A DNA stretch of 64,000 nucleotides from Ipomoea triloba (GCF_003576645.1 NC_044930.1:7296518-7360517); one strand, 5' to 3'. Positions 1-12,340 are shown, numbered from the stretch's first letter. Program-made: numbers and translations. Notes: generated by a model not told the origin, from the sequence alone.

Positions 1-947
1 CGCGTGCACAATCTTTGACGATTCCCCATTGTCATCGGCTTTCGTCTCACAATTCTTACCGGTCCTTTGCACCGTCTTTCAACCTCGGGGACAATCCGGC
101 AATGAGCGTCAATCACCCTGCGGTTAGGATGGATGTTTGGCGAGCTGGTATACGTTAGGGTTTTTGGAAACTCGGAGAGCGTTTATGCATATCCTAATTC
201 CTTAGTAGGAAACAGTAATCCCAAGTTGAGAAGGCAACAGATTCAGGCAGACTAAGCAGAAATGCAGAATAAAGTTTTTCCTTTTCTGCTGCTTTCATCG
301 CCGAAATTTGTGGTTGGTGCCGGAAATTATCGCCGAAATTTTAAAAATGGGTTAATTGCTATTTTTTCAATTTCAGTGACTTAATTACTTTGTTTTTCCG
401 AGTTTAATAGGGTTATTCAAGTTCGATGACTTAATTGTTTGGTAATAATGTTTTTATTTCTTTTTGATTTCACTAGTAATAATAATAATAATTTACATTC
501 CCAGACATATATTAATTTCAATCGCATTGATCGTCATGTTTTAATGACAAATTAAATCATTCACCAACGTTTATATAGTAAGTGTCAATTAGTGCATCAT
601 ATTTAGTAACATTATTATGTACTATGTTCATAATAGTTGTTCTATATGTTCACAAACTTTAACTTTAATGTCTATAAATACTAAACTAAATGTACATCAC
701 ATATATTTCCATTCACTATCTATAGTATATGCTTGTATGTTCATTCTATATGTTCACTCTATAGTATATGCTTATAAACATTGCACTAAAATAATGATTT
801 ATTGTATCTATAGATTTATTTAAAAATAACAAATATATCCATACCAATGTCAATTACGGATTACACTTGTGTGAGACTGTCTCGCAGATCTTTATCCGTG
901 AGACGAGTCAGGTCGAGTTTAGTCATATCAATATGAAAATTTAATAC
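1..947. other. AT-rich intergenic DNA at the window edge
   Basis: No supported gene. Bases 1-240 are less AT-rich than the rest. On the minus strand they contain an AAACCCTAA-like motif and a possible splice donor (ACCG then GTAAGAA near 55-60), so they could be the 5' end of a gene leaving the window to the left; this is inference only. From about 350 onward it is AT-rich non-coding DNA. Bases 862-915 form one arm of a dispersed repeat whose inverted partner lies at 3536-3588. Confidence 0.4.
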
Positions 948-950
948 TTA

Positions 951-1432
951 GGGTCCGTTTGGAAAGCATGAAAATGACTTCTAGAAAATGTTTTATAGAA
1001 AACGAGTCATTTTCCGGAAAAATAAAATTGTATAATTAAACATTGTAATTGTTTTATTTAAAATATAAAAAATTATAATAGTTATTAAAATAATGGTATT
1101 TAATAAAAAAACAGAATTTATAAAAAAATAAAAATAAAAATAAATTAAAAAAATGTATCAAAGGGTTCCGGCGGTTTCCTCACCTCCTTAGTCCATGGTC
1201 ATGGGTGATATGGCTTGATTTTGGTCGAAAACATGCAAAACAACTATTCTGGCGATTCCGTAAAATGACTTACGGAAAAAAATTCCGTAAGTCATTTTCC
1301 GGAAAAAATGAACTGATTTTCCTTGGTCAACGAAAAACATTTTCCATTGACCACATTTTCCGGACGTTACCAAACACAGAAGACTTGGAAAACATTTTCC
1401 GGAAGTTATTTTACGGGTTACCAAACACACCC
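951..1432. mobile_element. Tourist/PIF-Harbinger-like MITE (482 bp)
   Basis: The termini are imperfect inverted repeats: GGGTCCGTTTGG on the left and CCAAACACACCC on the right. A 3-bp TTA target duplication flanks the element at 948-950 and 1433-1435, as expected for PIF/Harbinger. The interior is rich in short inverted copies of a TTTTCCGGAAAA / TTCCGTAAGTCATTTTCC theme and could fold extensively. It has no transposase. The two 78-80 aa ORFs inside are chance readings of this palindromic sequence. Confidence 0.8.
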
Positions 1433-1480
1433 TTATATTAAAAAATGTGATACTAATTATGAATAAAATGTTTATTTTTT

Positions 1481-1600
1481 GAGTACTATTGACTATGTTA
1501 CAATGTAGTATCTGTTCATAACTACTTTCTCAACCAAATGAAGCACAAAGAGACAATACTGCTCCCACTGAGGCTCGAACATACCCCATCCCATGTGGGG
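1481..1600 (-). repeat. Dispersed repeat, copy 1 (inverted relative to 20610-20730)
   Basis: About 110 bp around CAATGTAGTATCTGTTCAT and CACTGAGGCTCGAAC matches, in reverse complement and with modest divergence, the sequence at 20610-20730. Copy 2 contains GGTTCGAGCC, which resembles a Pol III B box, so a SINE-related origin is possible. I saw no A box at the right spacing. Confidence 0.6.
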
Positions 1601-1784
1601 TGCAATCGGGTGCCACCTGGGAAATAAAGTGTTTATTACTTAAAGGAAAAATACAATACTTTTACATTTGGATGTAAAAGACTAAAAGTATTACATTTTT
1701 CATCAAATGGATGATTCAGATGAATTATTTAATCAAATAGATGGTTAAGATACTTCAGATTAATATTATTAATAGAGATTGTCT

Positions 1785-2530
1785 AATTTAACCTTACTTT
1801 TATTATAATCCGTTAGGTTTTCCGTTAAATATTCTCTTCTCCGTTAATATTTCGTTAACTTTTAACTTATCCTTTAATTTCTATAAGAAATGTCTTAGGT
1901 TCGAACCTCATCTCAATCAAATTTGACATAATTAAGTTTCTCACTCTATTTTACTCTTATGAGTAGCTACAACAAAAAATGATACGTATGTATTTCTTTA
2001 ATTTAGAATTATGTGTCTACAATATGTTTATTTAAAAAATTATTCATTACAAAAAAATTAAATTAAAGTTTATTTAAAAAATTATTCATTACAAAAAAAT
2101 TAAATTAAATAAGAGAAATAATTTCATTAGTTATATTGTGTTTATTTTCTCTCATGCAAAGATTATTTACATTCAAATTTAACCTTACTTTTATGATAAT
2201 CGTTAGGTTTTCCGTTAAATATTCTCTTCTCTGTTAATATTCCGTTAACTTTTAACTTATCCTTTAATTTCTATAAGAAAGGTCTTAGGTTCGAACCTCA
2301 TCTCAATCAAATTTGACATAATTAAGTTTCTCACTCTATTTTACTCTTATTAGTAGCTACAACAAAAAATGCTACGTATGTATTTCTTTAATTTAGAATT
2401 ATGTGTCTACAATACGTTTATTTAAAAAATTATTCATTACAAAAAAATTAAATTAAATAAGAGAAATAATTTCATTAGTTATATTGTGTTTATTTTCTCT
2501 CATGCAAAGATTCTTTACATTCAAATTTAT
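1785..2530. repeat. Tandem duplication, unit about 391 bp, two copies
   Basis: The sequence starting AATTTAACCTTACTTTTAT at 1785 starts again at 2176 with only scattered differences, and runs to about 2530. Both copies contain TAGGTTCGAACCTC. Copy 1 alone has an extra exact 42-bp internal duplication (2026-2109). The repeat lies inside the stretch that ends with a Helitron-like terminus at 3504. Confidence 0.75.
2026..2109. repeat. Exact 42-bp tandem duplication
   Basis: The 42 bases beginning GTTTATTTAAAAAATTATTC at 2026 recur exactly at 2068, with mismatches on both sides. The sister unit starting at 2176 has this segment once. It has the same period as the four duplications in CDKB2 intron 1, so an assembly overlap artefact is likely. 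Confidence 0.85.
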
Positions 2531-2649
2531 CAATTGATATTCATTACATTGTCCATTATCTTATTTTTACAATATCTTGTAATTAAATATCAAAGTTATA
2601 GTACAAAATAATGTTATATATTTATTTACCAAGTATTTTATTAATACTA

Positions 2650-2940
2650 TGAAAAAAAAATTAAAATAATTTGAAGCTAATTATATTAACTACTTGGAGA
2701 TTGGTTGACAAAGAGAGTACTCAAATAACCCAACAAATTGAAGCGGAATCACTCTATTTTACTCTTATTGAATTAAATAAATTAGTAGTTACACCAAAAA
2801 ATGATACATATGTATTTCTTTAATAGCATGAAAAAAATAAAAAAGAATAGTTTGAAACCAATCATATTAACTACTTGGGGGATTTGTTGACAATGAAAGT
2901 ACTCAAATAACCCATTACCCAGCAAATTGAAGCGAGAAAC
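2650..2940. repeat. Second diverged tandem duplication (about 180 bp unit)
   Basis: A segment containing ATTATATTAACTACTTGG and GAGTACTCAAATAACCCA near 2680-2740 recurs, slightly changed, near 2860-2940. Between the two is a partial third copy of the end of the 391-bp unit (TCACTCTATTTTACTCTTAT). It has no coding content. Confidence 0.55.
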
Positions 2941-3471
2941 TACCTTTTAATATCTTTGGAATACATAATATTTTAAATTTTCAAATTTTTATTAATTTAT
3001 TTAATTTTTTAAAACTAGGGATTTCTTTATCCACAATAACTCATTCAACAATAATGGTTGAACCTAAAGGAAAGTCCATAGCTCTTATATCATAATCTCA
3101 TTGCATGACGTTGTCATCTATGCTCAACACACTACTAACAAAAAGGAAGAGAACAAATAGTACAGATGAAGACAATGACAATGTTACTCAAAAGAGAATT
3201 AAGAACACTTAGAACAATTCAAATTAAAAGTAGTATTTATTTAGACTATTATTTTTAGACCAAATATTTAGACTATTGATTTTACAAGGTTGCAAACATT
3301 TATTTTAGTAATAATTATAATAAATTTTCTATATTATCTTGGATTCATATACTTTGAGTTAGATATTTAAATAAAAAAATTCGACATTCAATTACCCATG
3401 TATAAACTTCTCCTATATAAGATTACATTGATATATTTTCAAATATTTATTTAAATATAAACTTTGGGCAT

Positions 3472-3504
3472 TAACCCATTCGTGCAATGCGCGTATAAAA
3501 CTAG
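3472..3504 (+). mobile_element. Helitron-like 3' terminus
   Basis: A short hairpin (CGTGC-AAT-GCGCG) is followed by TATAAAACTAG and then T. Plant Helitrons typically end in a GC-rich hairpin plus CTRR followed by T, so this fits a 3' end at 3504. I could not place a 5' TC terminus, and no Rep/helicase coding is visible. Any element would be non-autonomous, perhaps beginning near 1780. Confidence 0.5.
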
Positions 3505-4213
3505 TTTCCGTATAAGTATTATATTTGATATTTACTTGACCCGTCTCACGGACAAGGATCAATAAGACGATCTCACACAAATTTTTACCTTTAACTAGTT
3601 TTTAATGAGTTATATTTTTATACATTAATTTGATTTGTAAAAAAGAAAAAGGAGAAAATTAAATTCAAGTTGAAAAAAAAAGCATAAGAAGAAAAATTAT
3701 AGATGCTTTAGGTGTTTCATTGGTCAAGTCGTAATGTCCTATATTAGGTTTTACATAGTAATACTTAATTTTATATTTTTGTATTTGGAAGATAATTTTT
3801 GGAAGGAAATTAAACGAATATCATTGCCCAAATTGACAAATTTATTGATTTTTCTTAAAAAATAAATAGAGATGATTCCAATTTTGTCAACTAATCTTAA
3901 ATTTATAGACCTTATTTCTAAAGTCAAAATAAATCGTATACATATAAGTAATTCCAATTTTGTTAACTTACCTTAAATTTACGGAATCCTATTTCTAAAG
4001 TCCAAATAAATTGTATAAATATATGTGATTCTAATTTTGCCAACTAATCTTAAATTTAGAGAACTCTATTTCTACAATTAAAGATAAATGGTGAATCACA
4101 TAATCAACCGACCGGTTAGCTTTTACTCTTCTCACACCAAATTCAATTCAACCTTATATCATTGTCTTTTTCCTATACATATTTTAAGTGGGATTCATAC
4201 CCCACCCTGCACC
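3505..4213. other. AT-rich region upstream of BRR2
   Basis: No gene. It carries one arm of an inverted dispersed repeat (3536-3588) and the 77-bp minisatellite listed separately. The last 100 bases lead into the BRR2 core promoter. Confidence 0.5.
3875..4085. repeat. Minisatellite, 76-77 bp unit, about 2.8 copies
   Basis: Units beginning ATTCCAATTTTGTCAACT start at 3875, 3951 and 4028 (the last truncated). They share TAAATTTA...CCTATTTCTAAAGTC with point differences. The array ends about 130 bp upstream of the BRR2 TATA-like box. Confidence 0.75.
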
Positions 4214-4223
4214 TATATATATA
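4214..4223 (+). promoter_or_regulatory. TATA-like box of the BRR2 gene
   Basis: TATATATATA is followed about 30 bases later by a C/T-rich leader, which would place transcription start near 4245-4260. It lies about 130 bp upstream of the 5'-UTR splice donor. Confidence 0.5.
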
Positions 4224-4352
4224 GATGCGTAGCCTACAGTCCCAGACGTGATCGTCAAGTTTAATTTCCCCCTTTCCAAGTTTCCAGTTTCTCGCCTTTG
4301 TATACTAACCGGAGAAGACGACTGAGAGCTCCGTCGGAACCGTAGCGAACAC

Positions 4353-4556
4353 GTAAGTTTATCTCAAACTAACAATTATCAATTTATCATCATTATCGTG
4401 ATCAATTTATCACCATTATCACGATCACATAACCCTCATGTTCTTCCATGTACCTAGTTTACACGCAGGGTGAAAAGTTTTATTTAGACATAAAATCTTA
4501 GAGTTTTCATCACCGAAGTAGCTTAAGTAATTTTGTTCTCCCTTCTGAATTCGCAG
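4353..4556 (+). other. 5'-UTR intron of BRR2
   Basis: The donor GTAAGTTT at 4353 and acceptor TTCGCAG ending at 4556 bracket an AT-rich 204-bp segment. The next exon gives 20 bases of leader before the ATG at 4577. Confidence 0.6.
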
Positions 4557-4576
4557 GTTTTGATTTCTACTTCGAG

Positions 4577-7500
4577 ATGTCGCATTTGGGGGGCGGTGCA
4601 GAGGCGCATGCACGCCTCAATAGGTTTGAGTATAGAGCCAATTCAGGTCTTGTCTTAACCAGTGATTCTCGCCCTCGTGACACCCATGAGCCTAGCGGTG
4701 AGGTAGAAACACATCCGGGCAATATTGATCCCAAAACCTTCGGAGATCGTGTTTACAAGGGCAAACCTGCTGAACTTGAGAAATTTAAGAAGGGAAAGAA
4801 GAAGAAGGAGAGAGAATTACCTTCATCTGAATCTATTCCCACCGGACAGAGCAAAAGGAGACGCCTTCAGGAGGAAAGTGTTCTTTCAGCCACTGAAGAA
4901 GGTGTTTACCAACCAAAAACTCATGAAACTAGGGCTGCGTATGGAGCAATGCTCTGTGTTATCCAGCAGCAGCTAGGAGGACAGCCACTGAACATTGTCA
5001 ATGGGGCCGCAGATGAGATTCTAGCTATTCTCAAAAATGAAAACATCAAGAATCCTGACAAGAAAAAGGAGATAGAGAAGTTTCTGAATCCAATCCCTAG
5101 CAACATCTTTGATGAGTTGGTGTCCCTTGGCAAGTGCATCACTGATTATCAAGATGGAAGTGATGCAGTGGTGTCTGCTACTGCCAATGGTGATGAAGCT
5201 CTTGATGATGATTTTGGAGTAGCTGTTGAGTTTGAGGAGAATGAAGAGGGGGAGGAGGGAAGTGATCTTGATATGGTACTGGAGGATGAAGAGGAAGAAG
5301 ATGGACTGGAAGAGAATGATGCTGGTGCTATGCAGATGGGTGGTGGAATTGATGATGATGTGATGCAGGAAGCTGATGAAGGTATGGCCTTGAATGTTCA
5401 GGACATTGATGCTTACTGGCTACAAAGAAAGATCTCTCAAGCTTATAAGCAGCGGATTGACCCGCAGCGGATTGACCCACAGCAAAGCCTGAAGTTTGCT
5501 GAAGATGTTCTTGAAATCCTTGCCGAAGGTGATGATCGAGAAGTGGAGAACAAGCTGCTTTTGCATCTTGGTTATGAAATGTTTGGTCTTATTAAATATC
5601 TATTGCGGAACAGGCTGAAGGTAGTATGGTGCACTCGCCTGGCAAGAGCTGAAGACCAAGATATGAAGAAGAAAATTGAGGAAGAGATGATGGACTTGGG
5701 GCCAGATCATACTGCTATTTTGGATCAGTTGCATGCCACCAGGGCCAGTGCAAAAGAGAGACAGAAGAATTTGGAGAAGAGCCTTAGAGAAGAGGTCCTC
5801 CGACTGAAAGATGAGACAAGTAGGGGTGGTGATAGGGGACAGAGACTGATATCTGATAGAAATGTTGAGAGTGGTTGGATGGAGGGGCATTCCCAACTAC
5901 TTGACCTTGATAGCCTTGCATTCCATCAAGGTGGCCTTTTGATGGCAAACAAGAAGTGTGAGCTTCCATTAGGTTCTTATAGAAATCTTAAGAAGGGGTA
6001 TGAAGAAGTTTGTGTTCCGGCTTTGAAGCCAAAACCGTTGAGTGAAGATGAAACCTTTGTAAAAATATCCTCCATGCCAGAGTGGGTGCAACCAGCTTTC
6101 AGAGGGATGACCCAGTTGAACAGGGTTCAAAGCAAAGTATATCAGACTGCCCTCTTCACCCCTGAGAATATTTTGTTGTGTGCCCCAACTGGAGCTGGGA
6201 AGACAAATGTTGCAATGCTCACTATCCTTCAGCAGATTGCATTGAACAGAAATGAGGATGGGTCTTTCAATCACAACAAATACAAGATTGTTTATGTAGC
6301 ACCAATGAAGGCACTTGTTGCTGAAGTTGTTAGCAATTTGAGCAATCGTTTACAGGTGTATGGTGTCAATGTGAAAGAGCTGAGTGGTGATCAAACATTG
6401 ACTAGGCAACAAATTGAAGAGACTCAAATTATTGTAACAACACCAGAGAAGTGGGATATTATCACCAGAAAGTCAGGTGACCGTACCTACGCAGAACTGG
6501 TAAAGCTGCTTATTATTGATGAAATACATCTCCTACATGACAACCGAGGTCCAGTTCTGGAAAGTATAGTTGCAAGAACTGTGAGGCAAATTGAAATGAC
6601 AAAAGAGCATATTCGCCTGGTTGGTTTATCAGCTACTCTTCCAAATTATGATGATGTGGCAGTGTTTCTGAGGGTTGATCTGCAGAAAGGACTTTTCCAT
6701 TTTGACAATAGCTACAGGCCTGTTCCATTGGCTCAACAGTATATTGGAATTACTGTTAAAAAGCCACTGCAAAGGTTCCAACTAATGAATGATGTGTGCT
6801 ATGAGAAGGTAATAGCTGTGGCTGGGAAGCATCAGGTTCTTATTTTTGTCCACTCAAGGAAGGAAACAGCTAAGACTGCTCGAGTGATTCGTGATACTGC
6901 CCTTGGTAATGATACTCTTGGTAAATTTCTGAAAGAGGATAGTGCAAGTCGTGAAATTCTTCAATCGCATACAGAGCTGGTAAAGAGCAACGATCTCAAA
7001 GATTTGTTGCCCTATGGCTTTGCAATTCATCACGCGGGGTTGGTCAGGGCTGATCGTGAAATTGTTGAGCAGCTTTTTGCTTATGGGCATGTTCAAGTTT
7101 TGGTTTCTACAGCAACTCTAGCTTGGGGTGTAAACTTACCTGCTCATACAGTGATCATTAAAGGCACCCAGATTTACAATCCTGAGAAGGGAGCTTGGAC
7201 TGCACTCGGTCCCCTTGATGTCATGCAAATGCTTGGCCGTGCTGGAAGGCCTCAATTTGACACCTATGGGGAGGGCATAATTATAACAGGGCATAGTGAG
7301 CTGCAGTATTATTTGTCTTTAATGAACCAGCAGCTTCCAATTGAGAGCCAATTCATATCCAAATTGGCTGATCAGTTGAATGCTGAAATTGTCCTTGGTA
7401 CAGTGCAAAATGCAAAAGAGGCTTGCAAGTGGCTCCTCTACACTTATCTCTGTATTCGCATGGTACGAAATCCCTCTCTTTATGGTTTGGCAGCGGATGC

Positions 7501-10500
7501 TCTTAAAAGTGACATAACATTGGAAGAAAGGCGAGCTGATCTGGTAAGCACATTTTATTCTGTAATTTCTCATCTTAGTGTCACATTCATCTGGTGGTTG
7601 ATTTTATCATGCCCACATTCTTTGGTAATGCCTAATGGAAACCATTCTTTTTGCCCCGTTTGCATTTTAATAACTCTTGTATATATTCTTACATTTAGAG
7701 TATTTATGTTTTATTTGCTGAAGTTCTCCCGCTATCCATCTAACTTTTATTATTTAAAAGTCAAGTAGTCATTCTTAGTTCACTTCTTTTCTTTAATATT
7801 TCTTACAATTTTACAGTTCTATGTAATAGAGATTTTAAGTTAGTTTCTAAATATTGAAGTTTTATTTGTTAATATTAAATTACTCCATAATAATTAATAT
7901 AAAAATGAAAATGTTAACTGTTTTGAGTCAACCTTGTTTAAATGAACTAGATCCATAAAATGGGTTTGAGGGAGTATATAGAGTTTAATTCTTGCATAAT
8001 GTTGACCTTTGGCTTTAAGTAATAATTTTGATGTCTCACAAGGACTGTTGTATCTTGTTTGGCAGGTTCATTCAGCAGCTACACTGTTGGCTAAAAATAA
8101 TCTGATCAAGTATGACAGGAAAAGTGGATATTTCCAAGTTACAGACTTGGGTCGCATAGCTAGCTATTATTACATAACTCATGGGACAATATCTACATAC
8201 AATGAGCATTTGAAACCCACAATGGGTGAAATTGAGCTTTGTCGGCTGTTCTCTCTTAGTGAGGAATTTAGACACGTTGCAGTTCGGCAAGATGAGAAGA
8301 TTGAATTGGCTAAGCTTCTAGAACGTGTTCCCATTCCTGTCAAAGAGAGTATTGAGGAGCCCAGTGCCAAGATTAATGTTCTACTCCAATCATATATTTC
8401 ACAACTGAAGCTTGAAGGGCTGTCTTTAACATCAGACATGGTCTTCATAACTCAGGTTTTTTTCTACCCATTTCAACTTTGATATACTCTTGACTTCCAC
8501 CTCTTTATACATGTAATTGTGTTATCTAGTTGTTCATGTTTCACTTTTTCTTTCTGCAGAGTGCTGCACGTCTCATGCGAGCGCTTTTTGAGATTGCTTT
8601 GAAAAGAGGATGGGCCCAGCTGGCATTAAAGGCTTTGAAGTGGTGCAAAATGATTAGCAAGAGGATGTGGAGTGTTCAGACTCCACTTCGCCAGTTCCAT
8701 GGGATTCCTAATGAAATCTTAATGAAGTTGGAGAAAAAAGATTTGGCTTGGGAAAGGTATTATGATCTTTCTTCCCAAGAGTTGGGAGAGCTCATTCATT
8801 ATCCAAAATTGGGAAGAACACTTCACAAATACATTCATCAATTCCCAAAGCTTAACCTTGCTGCACATGTTCAACCAATCACTCGCTCAGTTTTGAGAGT
8901 AGAACTAACAATAACGCCAGATTTTATATGGGAGGACAAAGTTCATGGATTTGTAGAGCCTTTCTGGGTTATTGTGGAAGATTGTGATGGGGAGTATATC
9001 CTTCACCATGAGTACTTTATGCTGAAGAAGCAATACAGTGATGAAGACCACACTTTGAATTTCACAGTCCAAATTTATGAACCGTTGCCTCCTCAATACT
9101 TCATTCGAGTGATTTCTGATAGGTGGTTAGGATCTCAGACTATTTTGCCAGTTTGCTTCCACCATCTTATTTTGCCAGAAAAATATCCTCCTCCAACTGA
9201 GTTATTAGACTTGCAACCCCTTCCCGTGACTGCACTGAGAAATCCTGTTTATGAAGCTCTTTTCCAAGAATTTAAACATTTCAATCCAGTCCAGACTCAG
9301 GTCTTTTCTGTCTTGTACAACTCTGACGACAATGTATTGGTTGCAGCGCCAACAGGCAGTGGGAAGACCTTATGTGCAGAATTTGCTATTTTGAGGAATC
9401 ACCAGAAAGAATCTGCCAGTATCATGCGTGCAGTGTATATAGCTCCGGTAGAGGCTCTTGCTAAGGAGCGTTATAGTGACTGGAAGAGGAAATTTGGTGA
9501 GGGCCTGGGGATGAGAGTTGTTGAACTCACTGGGGAGACAGCTACTGACCTAAAACTTCTTGAGAAGGGACAAATTGTCATTAGCACACCTGAGAAATGG
9601 GATGCTTTATCCCGTTGCTGGAAACAACGGAAACATGTGCGAGAAATCAGTCTTTTCATTATTGATGAGCTCCACCTGATTGGTGGTGAGGGCGGTCCAA
9701 TCTTGGAGGTGGTTGTCTCCAGGATAAGATATATTGCAAGTCAGCTAGAGAAAAAGATCCGTATTGTTGCTTTATCAACTTCTCTGGCAAATGCAAAGGA
9801 TTTGGGAGAATGGATTGGGGCCACCTCTCATGGACTTTTCAACTTTCCCCCTGCTGTCAGGCCTGTGCCCCTTGAAATACACATCAAGAGTATTGATATT
9901 GCCAATTTTGAGGCTAGGATGCAAGCAATGACAAAGCCCACATATACTGCAATTGTCCAGCATGCAAAGAGTGGGAAACCTGCTATTGTATATGTTCCTA
10001 CAAGAAAGCATGCACGACTGACTGCTGTGGATTTGTTGACTTATTCAAGTCTGGATAGTGGAGAGAGACCAATGTTCTTATCAGAATCTGCAAATAAACT
10101 GGAGCCTTTCATTGAAGGCATCAAGGAACCAATGTTGAAAGAAACACTGAAGTATGGGGTAGGTTACTTGCATGAGGGCTTGATTAGCATTGATCAAGAT
10201 GTAGTGAAGACACTGTTTGAAAATGGATGGATACAAGTATGTGTCATGAGCAGTTCAATGTGTTGGGGAGTACCCTTGTCTGCACACCTGGTGGTGGTTA
10301 TGGGAACACAGTACTATGATGGCAAGGAAAACGCTCACAGTGATTACCCAGTCACTGATTTGTTGCAAATGATGGGTCATGCCAGTCGACCTCTATTAGA
10401 CAACTCGGGAAAGTGTGTCATTCTTTGCCATGCACCACAGAAGGATTACTACAAGAAGTTCTTGTTTGAAGCATTCCCAGTTGAAAGCCATTTGCAACAC

Positions 10501-11742
10501 TACCTCCATGATAATTTGAATGCTGAAGTGGTTTCTGGAGTTATTCAGAACAAGCAGGATGCAGTTGATTATCTTACCTGGACTTTCATGTACAGAAGGC
10601 TAACTCAGAATCCAAACTACTACAATCTTCAGGGTGTTAGTCACAGGCACCTGTCAGACTACCTTTCAGAGTTGGCGGAAAACACATTGAGTGATCTCGA
10701 AACAAGCAAATGTGTTGATGTTTATGATGACTTGATACTTTCACAAAATAATCTTGGAATGATAGCATCATATTATTACATTAACTATACAACTATAGAA
10801 CGGTTTAGTTCTTCTTTAACGCCCAAAACAAAGCTCAAGGGTTTACTGGAAATTCTGACTTCAGCATCAGAGTACCAACAGCTTCCAATTCGGCCAGGTG
10901 AAGAGGAGTTGATAAGAAGGTTGATTAATCATCAACGCTTCTCATTTGAGAATCCAAAGTACTTGGATCCACATGTCAAGGCTAATGCTCTACTGCAGGC
11001 CCACCTCTCTAGGCAGGTGGTAGGTGGAAATCTTGCTGCTGATCAACAACAGGTTCTTCTTTCTGCTAATAGGCTTCTTCAGGCTCTGGTCTATGTTGTT
11101 TCTAGTAATGGTTGGCTCAACCTTTCACTCCTTACTATGGAAGTGACCCAAATGGTAACTCAGGCTATGTGGGAACGAGACTCAATGCTGCTCCAACTCC
11201 CACATTTCACTAAAGAGCTGGTCAAGAAGTGCCAGGAGAATCCTGGCAAGAGTATTGAGACAATTTTTGATTTGCTGGAAATGGAAGATGATGAGAGGCG
11301 TGAGCTCTTGCAAATATCAGACTCACAGTTGATGGACATTGCACGCTTTTGCAACTGCTTTCCTAACATAGACTTGGCGTACGAGGTTGTAGACGGTGAG
11401 AATGTGAGTGTTGGGGGGAAGGACATCAGCATGCAAGTAACACTTGAGCGGGATCTTGAGGGGAGAACAGAGGTTGGACCAGTTTTTGCGCCTAGATATC
11501 CCAAGACAAAAGATGAAGGATGGTGGCTTGTGGTTGGTGATCCAAAAACCAACCAGCTGCTTGCCATCAATAGGGTGAGTACACTCCAAAGGAAATCGAG
11601 GGTCAAACTCAACTTTGCTGCTCCTGCAGAAGCTGGGAAAAAGACATACACACTCTATTTCATGTGTGATTCTTACATGGGCTGTGATCAGGAGTATCAA
11701 TTTACTGTTGACGTGAAAGAGGCAATGACTGCTGATGATTGA
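4577..11742 (+). CDS. BRR2: DExH-box RNA helicase, U5 snRNP BRR2 (200 kDa)
   Basis: The exons are 4577-7543, 8066-8455 and 8560-11742, joined in frame to give 2179 aa, close to the plant family length of about 2170. BRR2 unwinds U4/U6 during spliceosome activation in the nucleus. The N-terminus has Lys-rich and acidic (Asp/Glu) stretches. The N-terminal cassette has Walker A APTGAGKT (536-543), DEIH (648-651) and QMLGRAGRP (884-892), followed by a Sec63 unit. The second cassette has APTGSGKT (1382-1389) and DELH (1488-1491), then another Sec63 unit. The start is the first ATG after a 5'-UTR intron and matches the plant N-terminus ([10 protein letters not shown]). Oddities: motif VI of cassette 2 reads MMGHASRP (His 1726 instead of the usual Arg), and RIDPQ is tandemly duplicated near residues 295-304. 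Intron 1 holds a degraded Stowaway MITE. The gene looks intact and functional. Confidence 0.95.
7766..7974. mobile_element. Degraded Stowaway-like MITE in BRR2 intron 1
   Basis: The right part (GTTTCTAAATAT..., AAATGAAC..., then GGGAGTA) follows the same order as the Stowaway copies at 31489, 40663 and 41232. It ends in GAGGGAG followed by TA. The left boundary is too decayed to fix precisely. Confidence 0.4.
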
Positions 11743-12337
11743 GAGTGACCAAGAATGAACTGACAGTGGTTGCTCTGCAACACTTCCACTGACCAGGAGA
11801 GTAATATGGAACACTTCATATATATAGTATTTTTATAATTACTGCAGTCTCTGATTCTTTTCTCTCGTTTTTTTTGTTATATAAACCAGTGGCTGTGTAC
11901 ATCTTCAATTCGATTGGTTTAATAGTACGCAGCAAATGCTTTGCTGACTTTCAGCTTAAAATGGAGGATCAACCCCCACTGCATGCATTGAAATTTTTGT
12001 GGATGATGAATGCCAGGAGTAAGCACATTATTTTGCTTTCATGCTCTGACTCTCAGCTTGAAAACTAGGATTTAAACATCATTGAGCATCAATCAATCAC
12101 TTTTTATTTATATTTATATTTATATTTTATGTGCAGTGTGAATGAATTTTTTATGTTCATGAATGACTTTCTGGTGCATTACCATTGCAACAAGATATTA
12201 ATGATTTTCAAGTATCCAACTTTTTGTTATAGAACATATATATCTTTGTAAGTAGACATTATATTGGATAAATGTAAGTATGGGAGATGAAAGATTGAAA
12301 GTTTCATGTTTTTTACTGATCAAACGCACAGTTTCCT
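11743..12337. other. BRR2 3' flank
   Basis: Contains the presumed BRR2 3' UTR (from 11743) and AT-rich DNA with no gene. A 64-codon reading at 11874-12068 has no recognisable features. No polyadenylation signal could be assigned with confidence. Confidence 0.4.
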
Positions 12338-12340
12338 TCA

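Noticed and set aside
1188..1441. Overlapping 78-80 codon frames on both strands
   Set aside because: They lie inside a palindromic MITE and read its inverted repeats.
11160..11814. Minus-strand frames of 163 codons antisense to BRR2
   Set aside because: They overlap the conserved BRR2 exon in the opposite direction and resemble no family.
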